A DNA stretch of 11,305 bases. It comes from JBCBKZ01 sp039026975. Its GTDB lineage: Bacteria > Bacteroidota > Bacteroidia > J057. Positions 1 through 7,695 of this stretch are shown here, piece by piece. Under the pieces are notes generated by a model. The model saw only the letters and a program-made list of their open reading frames with translations, was not told the origin of the DNA and ran no database searches. Where the stretch lies: the NCBI GenBank assembly GCA_039026975.1, contig JBCCLI010000205.1:1-11305 (forward strand), given 5' to 3'. Made by a program: the position numbers and the translations under genes. Each line of letters begins with the position of its first letter. Position 1 is the stretch's first letter.

Positions 1-308
1 CCTATCATGCCGAATTTCTTCCAGACAGTCACCACCATTTTCCTGAAAGAGTAATTGGTAGGTTTTTTATCTCGCTTCCATTTAGTGTAGATCCAGTTTC
101 TGATCTGTGTCCCAAAATAGGCTAAGAGCCACACCCCAACAGCGGCTCCTAAAGTAGCTGTTAATAGCGTTTCCCACACAGTGAACTTAGCTGCTAGTGC
201 CATCAAGACAGCTACCAAAAACTTCACACTTCCTACAAGAATGACAGATAAGTAAAGAAGAATTTTTTCAGTGCTGATCGCCAACACTGACAGAACCCAT
301 ATTAGCAT
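1..308 (-). CDS. Small integral membrane protein, C-terminus cut by window edge
   Basis: Reading leftward from an ATG at 306-308, the frame stays open for 102 codons to the window edge, so the C-terminus is missing. The first 70 residues are very hydrophobic, with membrane segments at about 15-38 and 46-66. A strongly basic stretch follows (about 70-100: QIRNWIYTKWKRDKK, then WKKFGMI), which should lie in the cytoplasm. From memory, the layout (VKF in the first helix, W-E-T before the second, W-K-K-F-G-x-I after the basic loop) resembles a conserved uncharacterised Bacteroidota membrane protein; this could not be checked. No function is assigned. It lies 166 bp downstream of upp on the same strand and may have its own promoter. 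No good Shine-Dalgarno sequence is seen; an in-frame TAA upstream leaves this ATG as the only ATG start. Confidence 0.6.
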   Translation of the reverse strand, partial: MLIWVLSVLAISTEKILLYLSVILVGSVKFLVAVLMALAAKFTVWETLLTATLGAAVGVWLLAYFGTQIRNWIYTKWKRDKKPTNYSFRKMVVTVWKKFGMI

Positions 309-382
309 ACTCAGTATACGTGAAAGAAATAAAACTGATAACTCACAACAGCAAGAAAATTCCTTTTATCAATGACTATTTA

Positions 383-390
383 CAAAGGTA
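383..390 (-). promoter_or_regulatory. Possible -7 element TACCTTTG upstream of the small membrane protein gene
   Basis: On the minus strand, TACCTTTG fits the Bacteroidota -7 consensus TAnnTTTG exactly and lies 74 bases before the ATG of the small membrane protein. No convincing TTG -33 element is found 17-23 bases upstream (the best is TGA), so the call rests on one short motif. It would make the edge gene independent of upp. Confidence 0.3.
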
Positions 391-474
391 AGCAATTACA
401 GACCCATTCATAGATGAATCAGAGAGGGTGAAATATCCTTCTACTTATTGGAGAAAAATATAGGATAAAGAGGG

Positions 475-1128
475 CTATTTGGGGCCGAAAGCGAGATCTC
501 CTGCGTCTCCTAATCCTGGTACTATGTAAGCTTTTGCCGTTAACTCTTTATCTACTGCTCCCACAAAGATACGGGCCTTTGGCATGTTGCGATGTACATA
601 TGCCAGACCTTCCTCACTTGCTAATACTCCAGCCACAAATATTTGCTCAGGCTGCCCTAGCTGTTCTATGACAGACCGGTAGCTTAAGACCATACTTTTT
701 CCCGTAGCAATCATAGGATCAAGTAACATAAGCGTTCGACCTTCTAATTCGGGAGCAGCCAGGTATTCTATTTTCACGACAAACTCATTCCCACTGGTAT
801 GATGTCTATAAGCAGAGATAAAGCCATTGTCTGCTTTATCATATAGTTGGAGAAATCCATTATGCAGCGGTAGACCCGCCCTGAGAATAGAAAGAATGAC
901 AGGTTGATTCTCTGGAAGGCGCATATCTAACCTTCCTAGGGGAGTAGTAACTGTTTGGGAAGAATAGCTTAACTCTTTACTGATTTCATATCCCAGGAGA
1001 AATCCTATCCGTTCCAGGTTAGCCCGGAAGCGCATACGATCTGCTTGAATGCTTTCTTCTCTCAGCTCAAAGAGGAGTTGGTTTAGGTAGGAGTCCGTTG
1101 TTCCGAGAATACTTATTGTTTCAGCCAT
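475..1128 (-). CDS. upp: Uracil phosphoribosyltransferase
   Basis: A 217-residue cytoplasmic enzyme that makes UMP from uracil and PRPP in pyrimidine salvage; the length is close to the usual ~208-215. A PRPP-binding loop of the family type is seen at 135-145 (LLDPMIATGKS), preceded by the conserved ILRAGLPLHNG (81-91). The C-terminal uracil-binding stretch YIVPGLGDAGDLAFG is at 201-215. It ends DLAFGPK where the Escherichia coli type has DRxFGT, a variant I recall from Bacteroidota Upp proteins. A bifunctional PyrR is less likely because the GLGDAGD uracil signature is intact. The ATG (1126-1128) lies inside the last codons of the preceding FemAB-like gene, a 16-nt overlap, which implies translational coupling in one transcript. 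No Shine-Dalgarno sequence is evident, as is usual in this phylum. Confidence 0.93.
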   Translation of the reverse strand: MAETISILGTTDSYLNQLLFELREESIQADRMRFRANLERIGFLLGYEISKELSYSSQTVTTPLGRLDMRLPENQPVILSILRAGLPLHNGFLQLYDKADNGFISAYRHHTSGNEFVVKIEYLAAPELEGRTLMLLDPMIATGKSMVLSYRSVIEQLGQPEQIFVAGVLASEEGLAYVHRNMPKARIFVGAVDKELTAKAYIVPGLGDAGDLAFGPK

Positions 1129-2117
1129 CGTAGAATTAAAGGTAAGCTATTTTTTCGAATCTGTAGATAGGGTACCGGGTAGGCCCCAAACTTCCTAAAG
1201 AAGGTTTCTATACCTGCTATCATAGACCCTTCAAAGTCTATAAGCTTAGCTCCTTTCTGCATACCTGTTTGTATACCCCTCCACATAAGTAATGACATAG
1301 CCCCAGAAGAAGCTGTACTTCCATCATACACCCCTGCCAGATAGACCAGTTTTCCTTCAAAAAGGCTGAAAAGAGCAGCTGCCAGCACTTTTTCATCTGG
1401 GCCTTCTGCCAAGAGTATAAATCCCTTGCCAGATTCACGTAAGAAAGACCCTATTCGTGCTAACACTGCCATAGAGGCGGGGTTCCCACCACTAATATCA
1501 TGTCCTAAGGAGAGCTGAGCTTGGGTTAAGGAGGAGAAATCAGACATATTGGCGGTCTGCCTAACGCTGACCCCATTCTTTTCCGCTTTATTAACCTGCC
1601 GCCTTAGAGGAGCAGAAAAGCCTTCCCATACCTGCCCAAAGGTTTCATTTTCCCTCTCTACCTCATATCCTTCCAAAGTAAGCTGATAAGTATAGCGTGT
1701 GTGTAGGGTATATCCCCCCCAGTGAAAGGGCAAGGGGTAATCAAAATGTGGAGAAAACTGCTGAATGAACAAGTCTATCTTTGGAAGCTTCTTAAGGATA
1801 GCAAGAACAGCTTTTCTTTTCTTACTTAAAGATGAATAGGTGGACTGGTCTAGCTCCGGATGGAAGCAGATGCCCCAGTATTGAGAATATGGCTGCTGTA
1901 GGAAAGCAGTAAAACCAACCTTCTTACTGAGTTTGATGGGCATGAGGGCCACCCATTGATCATTCTCAGTTAGGATGAGGGCCTCCCATCCAGTAGTTAC
2001 AGCGGATAAATATCCATGGAGTAGATACACTCCTCCCTGCCTGGAAGACGCAATAAAAGCATCCCAGTCTTCATGAGATATTTCAGTTGCAGGGTATATG
2101 GTAGCCTTAAGACCCAT
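1113..2117 (-). CDS. FemAB/GNAT-like acyltransferase (BioF2-like acetyltransferase fold)
   Basis: A 334-residue soluble protein with the two-lobed look of FemAB / peptidoglycan-bridge aminoacyltransferase relatives of the GNAT fold. Supporting features are the basic helix APLRRQVNKAEKNGVSV (169-185), which matches the 'lrr.i.kAek.gv.v' signature of that superfamily, and the C-terminal half. There, LAAALFSLFEGKLVYLAGVYD (245-265) is the acyl-donor strand region, followed by a small-residue turn and helix (SSGAMSLLMWRGIQTGMQKGA, 270-290) and DFEGSMIAGIETFFRKFGA (294-312). The substrate is unknown; such proteins move an acyl or aminoacyl group onto peptidoglycan, lipids or surface sugars. Its ATG directly follows the TAG of the deacetylase gene (TAGATG), and its end overlaps upp by 16 nt. 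Coupling to a glycan deacetylase suggests joint N-deacetylation and re-acylation of a surface polymer, which is inference. Confidence 0.72.
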   Translation of the reverse strand: MGLKATIYPATEISHEDWDAFIASSRQGGVYLLHGYLSAVTTGWEALILTENDQWVALMPIKLSKKVGFTAFLQQPYSQYWGICFHPELDQSTYSSLSKKRKAVLAILKKLPKIDLFIQQFSPHFDYPLPFHWGGYTLHTRYTYQLTLEGYEVERENETFGQVWEGFSAPLRRQVNKAEKNGVSVRQTANMSDFSSLTQAQLSLGHDISGGNPASMAVLARIGSFLRESGKGFILLAEGPDEKVLAAALFSLFEGKLVYLAGVYDGSTASSGAMSLLMWRGIQTGMQKGAKLIDFEGSMIAGIETFFRKFGAYPVPYLQIRKNSLPLILRWLKQ

Positions 2118-3416
2118 CTATGAAATCTGATTGACTTTTTTTACCCATGCTAATATAGGATCCTTCCATCCTTTCCATTCTCCAGCATCACTAAGGGCTT
2201 CATTATGAAAAAGGATACATAGTTCTCCTCCAAACCTGCGGGTAAGCGTATATATTCTGTCCATTTCTCTTATGGCCTTAGTTTGGGATAGGCGCATATA
2301 CTGTTGTAAACTCACATCCATGATCTGAGTAGGTTGAATCCGCAGGGTTGTCTGCTGGTTATTCTCCAAATCAAACCAATAAAAACTTCTCATCATTCCC
2401 ATGGGAAAACCGGTCATATGATATAAACAGGCAGAATAATCCGTTTGAATCCCTGAGCCTATATATGACCGGTAAGTCTCTGGATAGCTTACCTTTAAGT
2501 AGTGTTGCCTCCCTACACTAACTGGGCCCACCCATTTTTCCAGCTTTTCTTTCTCTAAGGCTAATTGTGCTTCATCTTTAGAAGTGGTGTAAGAAGGATG
2601 AATCCCAACTAAGGCCCCCTTAGCCATAATAGTCAAGACTAACTGTTTCAATTGTGGGGATCTCCAGGTGTAACGGGTATCATGCGGAGATTTCCTGGCT
2701 AAAAGAATGAAGAATATACTCTCCTTAGCTGGAAAGTGCTCTTCTATCTCCTTGTATACTTCATGCGGATCCTTGGCCGTTAGCCAAGCCTCTATTCTCT
2801 CCCTTACTTGGGCTAGGTTAACGTTAAGTAAGTCCTTTACAAAACCCCCCAGCTGCACATACAAAGGCTTGTACTTATACTTCCAGGGATTATCCAGGTC
2901 AAAGGTCCAGATAACCCTATATTCCTTTTGCTCTCGGGTTAAATCAGGAAAGTGCTTACGTAAGAATTCCCATAGCTTCTCAGCATACAGCTCACAGAGA
3001 GGGTGTGCAAACCATTTCTCTTTTCCAGAAGGATAGACTGATTGGTCATAGCGTCCATGTGGGTCTATATGAGAAGCTACATACTTTTCATAGTCAGAAG
3101 CTAAGTAAAAGATAGCTGAAAAGGGATCAAAGCCCAGTGCCTCTCCCGTTACAGGGAATAAGAAAGGAATTCCTTCTTCATTCCGTAGCGCTGCCCATTC
3201 ATCTCTAACATACATTTCGTGAAGTAGCCCTACATTAGGAATATTACATGCCAGGGGGTTTTCTTCTTCATAGCGGTAATCTATTACTTGAGAATTTGCT
3301 GGGATAGACTCCTCAGTATCTATGACCGCTATGCTAAGTCCAAGGATTTCCCCGAATACCAACTCCATGGTATAGCGTAGACGAGGACTCATACTTGAAA
3401 CCAGAATATTTAGCAT
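2118..3416 (-). CDS. Polysaccharide deacetylase-like protein with N-terminal DUF7033-type region
   Basis: A 432-residue protein of the Bacteroidota family in which a region of about 160 residues (DUF7033 type) precedes a divergent NodB/carbohydrate-esterase-4-like barrel. The motif-1 equivalent is WTFDLDNPWKYKYK (170-183), with acidic residues D173 and D175 where classical enzymes have T-F-D-D. The metal-site/motif-2 equivalent is GIHPSY (271-276), then GRQHYLKV (302-309), TDYSACLYHMTGFPMG (325-340) and a late HNEALSD (404-410). The family removes N- or O-acetyl groups from glycans, usually with a bound divalent metal. No clear signal peptide is seen, so it may act inside the cell on precursors. 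It is the first gene of the leftward unit, directly abutting the acyltransferase gene, and is divergent from mlaE with only about 40-58 bp between starts. Substrate unknown. Confidence 0.75.
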   Translation of the reverse strand: MLNILVSSMSPRLRYTMELVFGEILGLSIAVIDTEESIPANSQVIDYRYEEENPLACNIPNVGLLHEMYVRDEWAALRNEEGIPFLFPVTGEALGFDPFSAIFYLASDYEKYVASHIDPHGRYDQSVYPSGKEKWFAHPLCELYAEKLWEFLRKHFPDLTREQKEYRVIWTFDLDNPWKYKYKPLYVQLGGFVKDLLNVNLAQVRERIEAWLTAKDPHEVYKEIEEHFPAKESIFFILLARKSPHDTRYTWRSPQLKQLVLTIMAKGALVGIHPSYTTSKDEAQLALEKEKLEKWVGPVSVGRQHYLKVSYPETYRSYIGSGIQTDYSACLYHMTGFPMGMMRSFYWFDLENNQQTTLRIQPTQIMDVSLQQYMRLSQTKAIREMDRIYTLTRRFGGELCILFHNEALSDAGEWKGWKDPILAWVKKVNQIS

Positions 3417-3456
3417 AATTAGCCTAAATTACAGCTATCCTGCTATTCAGACTACT

Positions 3457-4218
3457 TTGGCATACAAAAAACACATGTATCATACCATTCTTTCCGTCAG
3501 CGGATGGGGTTACCTCCTCTGGGAAACGCTTCTCCGCTTAAGATTTATGCGGAAAGACTGGAGGCGACTGGTTCTGCAAATGGACCATGTGGGCGTAAGC
3601 TCTATTCCGGTCGTATTATTAGTGGGACTTTTCGCGGGGGCTATTATAGCATGGCAGGGCGCCTACCAGGTAAGAGGGCTAGTTTCATACACCATCCTGG
3701 GTGGGCAGGTAAGCCGGGTGATTATGATGGAAATGGGGCCTGTGCTTACCGCCATGGTCATCAGCGGAAGGATAGGAGCCTCCATGGCGGCAGAGATAGG
3801 TAGTATGAAGATATCAGAACAAATAGATGCACTTAAGACCATGTCTATAGATCCTATTAGGTACTTGGTACTCCCTCGTTTTTTAGGGCTTAGCCTTATG
3901 ATGCCCGTTCTATGTGTTTTTGCCCTCTGTTCTGCCATGTTAGGTTCCTGGTTAGTTTCTAACTATTTTCTTGATATTACAATCCAAGTATTTTTCGGTT
4001 CTGTCAGAAGTTATTTCCATGTAAGCGATCTGAGTGGAGGACTTATTAAGTCCATTATCTTCGGGATGATTATAGCTCTGACAGGCTGCTATAGAGGCCT
4101 ACAAGCGGAAAAAGGGGCCAGTGGGGTAGGAAAAGCTACCATAGATGCTTTCGTGATTTCAGCGGTTTTAGTCCTGTTTGCTGACTTTCTCCTTTGGGTG
4201 ATTTTATTCAACAATTAA
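3457..4218 (+). CDS. mlaE: MlaE-family ABC transporter permease (phospholipid/lipid transport)
   Basis: An inner-membrane permease of the MlaE/YrbE family, which with an MlaF-type ATPase and an MCE protein moves phospholipids between the membranes to maintain outer-membrane asymmetry. The signature is EMGPVLTAMVISGRIGASMAAEIGSMKISEQIDAL (92-126), holding the cytoplasmic coupling helix. The conserved GCYRGLQAEKGASGVGKAT follows at 210-228. Hydrophobic segments lie at about 48-68, 90-110, 140-170, 196-213 and 231-250, and 253 residues is normal. The longest frame starts with TTG at 3457; the ATG at 3475 (residue 7) is an equally good start. TACTTTG overlaps the TTG and could be a degenerate -7 element, which would favour 3475. 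No MlaF or MCE gene adjoins it; the next gene has its own promoter. Confidence 0.9.
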   Translation: MAYKKHMYHTILSVSGWGYLLWETLLRLRFMRKDWRRLVLQMDHVGVSSIPVVLLVGLFAGAIIAWQGAYQVRGLVSYTILGGQVSRVIMMEMGPVLTAMVISGRIGASMAAEIGSMKISEQIDALKTMSIDPIRYLVLPRFLGLSLMMPVLCVFALCSAMLGSWLVSNYFLDITIQVFFGSVRSYFHVSDLSGGLIKSIIFGMIIALTGCYRGLQAEKGASGVGKATIDAFVISAVLVLFADFLLWVILFNN

Positions 4219-4227
4219 GATGAAAGA

Positions 4228-4258
4228 TTGGGATGTTAAGTGATTTTTTCTATGTTTG
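4228..4258 (+). promoter_or_regulatory. Bacteroidota-type promoter (TTG-N20-TATGTTTG) for the OmpA-family gene
   Basis: TTG at 4228-4230 and TATGTTTG at 4251-4258 are separated by 20 bases. This fits the Bacteroidota housekeeping consensus TTG-N17-23-TAnnTTTG with no mismatch. Transcription should begin near 4265, giving a leader of about 54 bases before the ATG at 4319. This argues against translation starting at the TTG at 4256, which lies within the -7 box, and makes the gene at least partly independent of mlaE. Confidence 0.7.
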
Positions 4259-4318
4259 CTGATAAACGGTAAAGCCCTTGCTTTAAATATTCCATCTTTT
4301 AAAAAGAGAGCGGCTCTT

Positions 4319-6346
4319 ATGGTACCCAAACAATATAGGCGACTTTTCGCTACTACTCTTTTCCTAGTGCTGCTGGTCAACTCCTCTCTATTAGGTCAAG
4401 ATAAAAAAGTCGAGAAATTAATAAGAAAAGCTAATCTGAATTTCCAGAGTGAGAAGTTTGTAGCTGCAGAAGAAATGTATCGTGGTGTGTTGGAATCCCA
4501 ACCCAGCAACTATACTGCTACTTATAGACTAGGACTCATTAATGACTATCTAGATGATTATACAGAAGCTCTTCGGTGGTATAGAAGAGCATCAGAGATA
4601 GATCCCGATAGAAATGATACGGTCTACCTTCAAATAGGCCTATCCTACAAAAAGCTTAATAATTACAGACTGGCTAAGGAGTCTCTTCTTGAATTCCAAA
4701 GAAGACATGAGACCCAAGATGAGTATTATAAAAGAGCTCAACTTGAAATAGAAGGTTGTGATTTGGCAGAAGCATCAGCCAGGAAGAGGCCCAGATTTCT
4801 CCTTAATCCAGTTCCTTTCAATTCAGAAGCTATAGATGCTTACCCGGCTATATTAGACCAAAGACAAGAAGATGTTTTCCTGGTCTTTACCTCCCACAGA
4901 AAAATTAAGGGCAGAGCTAATAAAGCATATCAGGGGCTAGGGCAGCCTGCTCGTTCTGACTTGTTCACTTCTGTCATGGAAAATGACAGCACATATGGCC
5001 CTGTTTCTAATCTTGGGAAACCTGTCAATACTAAAAAGAATGATGGTACAGCCACCTTTTCTGCTGATGGCCTATCCATGTATTACACCATCTGTAATAA
5101 CAAGAACAATAAAGAGGGCTGTAGCATTTATGAATCTCGCTATGACCCTGTGAAGAAAGCTTGGTCTAAGCCCACTCCAATTCCTGGCATTTCAGGGACT
5201 AAAGAAGTAGTCATTAACACACGTGGAAAAACCAAAAGGCTACCCACTGATGATAGACAACCTAGTATTTCCAGAGATGGGAGAACCTTATATTTTGCCT
5301 CTGATAGACCGGGTGGTTTAGGAGGGTTTGATATTTGGTATTCCAGAAGAGTAGGCCTAGGCTGGTCAGCCCCTATCAATGCTGGCACTGTTGTGAATAC
5401 TGCTTTTGATGAATATTCTCCATTCATTAACAGAGATGGAGATAAGTTATATTTCTCTTCTGATGGACATGGAGGATATGGAGGATTTGATGTATACGTC
5501 TCTGAAGGAACTGTGGGAGAATGGTCTGCACCTGAGAATATAAAGTCTCCCGTTAACTCTAGCTATGATGATATCAGTAGTATCTGGATGGATGAGGATT
5601 CTTTGGTAATTTTCAGCTCTAACCGTCCAGGAGGGGTAGGAAGCTATGATATTTACTGGGCAAGAAGGCAATACTATGCCCCAGGCTCTTTTGATATTAC
5701 TGTCCAGGGACTAGTGAGAGATAAAAGGACGCTTCAGCCTATTCCTTTTGCTACTGCTATTCTGTATCAGTATCAGCCCACAGGGGCTATTATAGCGGTA
5801 GATACCTTTGAAACAGATCAGACTGCCCGTTATAATTTTGAGCTGATAGAGGATCAGAATTATAAAATTCTGGGAAATGCGCCAGAATACTTAGCTAATG
5901 AAGTAGAAGTCTCCACCGTGGGAATAGAAGATGATACAGAAATAGAAAGAAACATAGACATAGAACTGGAACCCATTGTTATTGGACTACCTATTGTCCT
6001 ACAAAATATTTACTATGACTTTGATGAGTTCTACTTAAGGCCTGATGCCCTCTTAGAGTTAAATAACTTACTCAAAGTGCTCAGGCAAAATTCAAATATT
6101 ACCATTCAGTTAGGATCACACACAGACAGCAATGGAGGTATCCAGTATAATGAGGTGCTATCAGATAATCGTGCCAGGGCTGCCGTCAAGTACTTAGTAG
6201 ATAATGGCATAGATCCTCAGCGTGTATACTGGTACGGATATGGAGAATCTCAGCCTATCATTTATCCCGAATTAACGGATGAAGATGAACAGGCAAATAG
6301 AAGAACTGAATTTAGGATTCTCTCCATAGAATTTGCTGAACAATAG
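4319..6346 (+). CDS. TPR-PD40-CRD-OmpA envelope protein, PorE-like
   Basis: An exported protein of 675 residues from the ATG at 4319; the frame extends upstream to a TTG at 4256, rejected because it lies within the promoter and lacks a signal peptide. The start chosen gives a signal peptide (KQYRR, a hydrophobic core at 10-25, cleavage probably LLG|QD at 26/27). TPR helices follow at about 30-150. A PD40/beta-propeller region spans about 165-450 with repeats such as FASDRPGGLGGFDIWYS and FSSDGHGGYGGFDVYVS. A carboxypeptidase-regulatory-like beta domain is at about 458-550. An OmpA-type peptidoglycan-binding domain is at 560-675 (YYDFDEFYLRPDA; HTDSNG with D603; LSDNRARAAVKYL with R618; NRRTEF). 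This order is that of PorE, which anchors the type IX secretion machinery to peptidoglycan in Porphyromonas. Unlike PorE it has no lipobox cysteine. Many Bacteroidota carry several such proteins, so the T9SS role is inferred. Confidence 0.85.
   Translation: MVPKQYRRLFATTLFLVLLVNSSLLGQDKKVEKLIRKANLNFQSEKFVAAEEMYRGVLESQPSNYTATYRLGLINDYLDDYTEALRWYRRASEIDPDRNDTVYLQIGLSYKKLNNYRLAKESLLEFQRRHETQDEYYKRAQLEIEGCDLAEASARKRPRFLLNPVPFNSEAIDAYPAILDQRQEDVFLVFTSHRKIKGRANKAYQGLGQPARSDLFTSVMENDSTYGPVSNLGKPVNTKKNDGTATFSADGLSMYYTICNNKNNKEGCSIYESRYDPVKKAWSKPTPIPGISGTKEVVINTRGKTKRLPTDDRQPSISRDGRTLYFASDRPGGLGGFDIWYSRRVGLGWSAPINAGTVVNTAFDEYSPFINRDGDKLYFSSDGHGGYGGFDVYVSEGTVGEWSAPENIKSPVNSSYDDISSIWMDEDSLVIFSSNRPGGVGSYDIYWARRQYYAPGSFDITVQGLVRDKRTLQPIPFATAILYQYQPTGAIIAVDTFETDQTARYNFELIEDQNYKILGNAPEYLANEVEVSTVGIEDDTEIERNIDIELEPIVIGLPIVLQNIYYDFDEFYLRPDALLELNNLLKVLRQNSNITIQLGSHTDSNGGIQYNEVLSDNRARAAVKYLVDNGIDPQRVYWYGYGESQPIIYPELTDEDEQANRRTEFRILSIEFAEQ
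5288..5656 (+). repeat. PD40 propeller repeats within the PorE-like gene (three clear copies)
   Basis: Three copies of a roughly 17-residue blade motif with consensus YFSSDRPGGxGGFDIYxS are encoded at 5288-5338, 5447-5497 and 5606-5656. They are about 159 bases apart, the length of one propeller blade. The copies share amino acids more than bases, so this is old domain repetition rather than recent tandem duplication. Confidence 0.8.
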
Positions 6347-6386
6347 AAGAGTTTATATTCAACCCGCATCAACTCAACCTACTATG

Positions 6387-6411
6387 AAGGCACCTTATCA
6401 GGTGCCTTTTT
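6387..6411 (+). terminator. Intrinsic terminator after the PorE-like gene
   Basis: An 8-bp perfect stem AAGGCACC / GGTGCCTT closes a 6-base loop (TTATCA), and the T run continues to five T residues on the plus strand. It starts 40 bp after the stop codon at 6346. The minus strand shows no comparable T run, so it serves the rightward gene only. The rest of the gap (6412-6576) shows no gene, RNA or repeat. Confidence 0.88.
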
Positions 6412-6576
6412 CATTTACGTCAAGCTATAATGGTTAGCAAGAACTACTGGGATAAGGTGTTAACTTCTACTTGCAATTAGCCCTTCTAACAAAAAGCTAC
6501 AGCCTTCCCACTATAATCCACTTTACCCCTTAAAACTCCTAGAGAAACAGTCCACCTGCCAAGGGTCTATGAGTTC

Positions 6577-7695
6577 CTAGGCTATTTCAAGTATAGCAGA
6601 TTCCAGGGTAAGTCCAGGGCCAAAACCAGCCAATAGGATTAACTTATTTTGATTCCAGTCGAAGACCTCATTCCATAAATGCTCAAGGACAAACAGAATG
6701 GTAGGGGAAGACATATTTCCATATTCTGCCAGTACCTCATAAGAGGATTCTAACTTCTCTTTATCTATTTCAAGTACCTTTTCACAAGCCTCTAGTATTT
6801 TTTTCCCACCAGGGTGTATACCCCAATAATCTATGTGGCCTCTGTCTACGTTAATATTCTCAAGTAACCTATCAAATAGCGGCCGCATGCCTCCTTCTAC
6901 GAGTTGGGGAATATAGGAAGAGAGCCTCATCAGAAATCCGTCCTGAGAAATATCCCATGTCATATCTCCTTTCCCTGCGGGTAAGGTTTCCACCTGAAAG
7001 CCTTTCATCCTTAACTTTTGAACGGGGTAGGAAGCAGAAGCCTGCTCTCCTGCTACAAGAATGGCTGCGGCACCATCCGCAAATAGGGCATTAGCCAGCA
7101 TATTATCAGGGTCAATCTTGGACTGAAAGTGAAGTGAGCAGAGTTCCACACAAACAATTAATACTTTAGCGGAAGGATCTGCCTGGGTAACGGCATGCGC
7201 TATTTTCATAGCATGAAAGGCAGCATAACAGCCTATGAAATTTACAGCAAAACGCACCACATCTTTGCGTAATCCCAGCTTTTCAGCCAAGGCTATTTCC
7301 AGGCCGGGGGCACTCATTCCCGTACAGCTAACTGTAATGATATGGGTAATAGCGTTTTTCTGTGATCCATCTTCCATAGGGGAAGTAGCCAAACAGTTCT
7401 GGATAGCAGAAAGGGCTAGTGGAAGGGCTTTTTCCCGGTAGATGTCCATTCTCTGAGAGACATCTGGTATGCTGAGAGATTCGTTTGAAAAAAGCAGTGG
7501 GCTTGTACCATTATTCTTGTAATCAGGGAGGACAGAGTAGCGGCTTTTTATCCTCGTCAGTCTGTATAGTGCTTTCATCTTCCTTGCCTCCTGTGTGCCC
7601 TCCAGGCGCATTTTATGAATTAATGAATCCGCTATTTCTTCTTGACTATACTGAAATTCAGGTACAGACGTGCCAAGTGCAATTACATAACTCAT
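6577..7695 (-). CDS. Type III polyketide synthase (chalcone/stilbene synthase-like)
   Basis: A cytoplasmic homodimeric condensing enzyme of the chalcone-synthase superfamily that extends a CoA-linked starter with malonyl-CoA and cyclises the product to a pyrone, resorcinol or phloroglucinol ring. From the ATG at 7695 it has 372 residues, typical of bacterial members. The full catalytic triad is visible: Cys156 in FIGCYAAF, His294 in WGIHPGG and Asn327 in EYGNMSSP. SCTGMSAPG (123-131), FADGAAA (206-212) and the C-terminal GFGPGLTLE (357-365) are also conserved. The frame extends to a TTG at 7752, but MSYVIALGTSVP matches the normal N-terminus. It is divergent from the UbiA gene, so the two may share control. 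Starter unit and product cannot be read from sequence; an alkylpyrone/alkylresorcinol or phloroglucinol-type product is plausible. Confidence 0.93.
   Translation of the reverse strand: MSYVIALGTSVPEFQYSQEEIADSLIHKMRLEGTQEARKMKALYRLTRIKSRYSVLPDYKNNGTSPLLFSNESLSIPDVSQRMDIYREKALPLALSAIQNCLATSPMEDGSQKNAITHIITVSCTGMSAPGLEIALAEKLGLRKDVVRFAVNFIGCYAAFHAMKIAHAVTQADPSAKVLIVCVELCSLHFQSKIDPDNMLANALFADGAAAILVAGEQASASYPVQKLRMKGFQVETLPAGKGDMTWDISQDGFLMRLSSYIPQLVEGGMRPLFDRLLENINVDRGHIDYWGIHPGGKKILEACEKVLEIDKEKLESSYEVLAEYGNMSSPTILFVLEHLWNEVFDWNQNKLILLAGFGPGLTLESAILEIA

Noticed and set aside
431..470. Possible inverted repeat AATATCC ... GGATA after upp
   Set aside because: Short arms, a long loop and no T run in the right place; not a convincing terminator.
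2707..3036. 109-codon open frame on the plus strand
   Set aside because: Antisense to the middle of the deacetylase gene, serine/leucine-rich with no recognisable motif; a shadow of the real gene.
6412..6576. Gap between the terminator and the PKS stop codon searched for a tRNA, small RNA or small gene
   Set aside because: No T-loop-like sequence, no hairpin with a T run for the PKS on the minus strand and no open frame of note.
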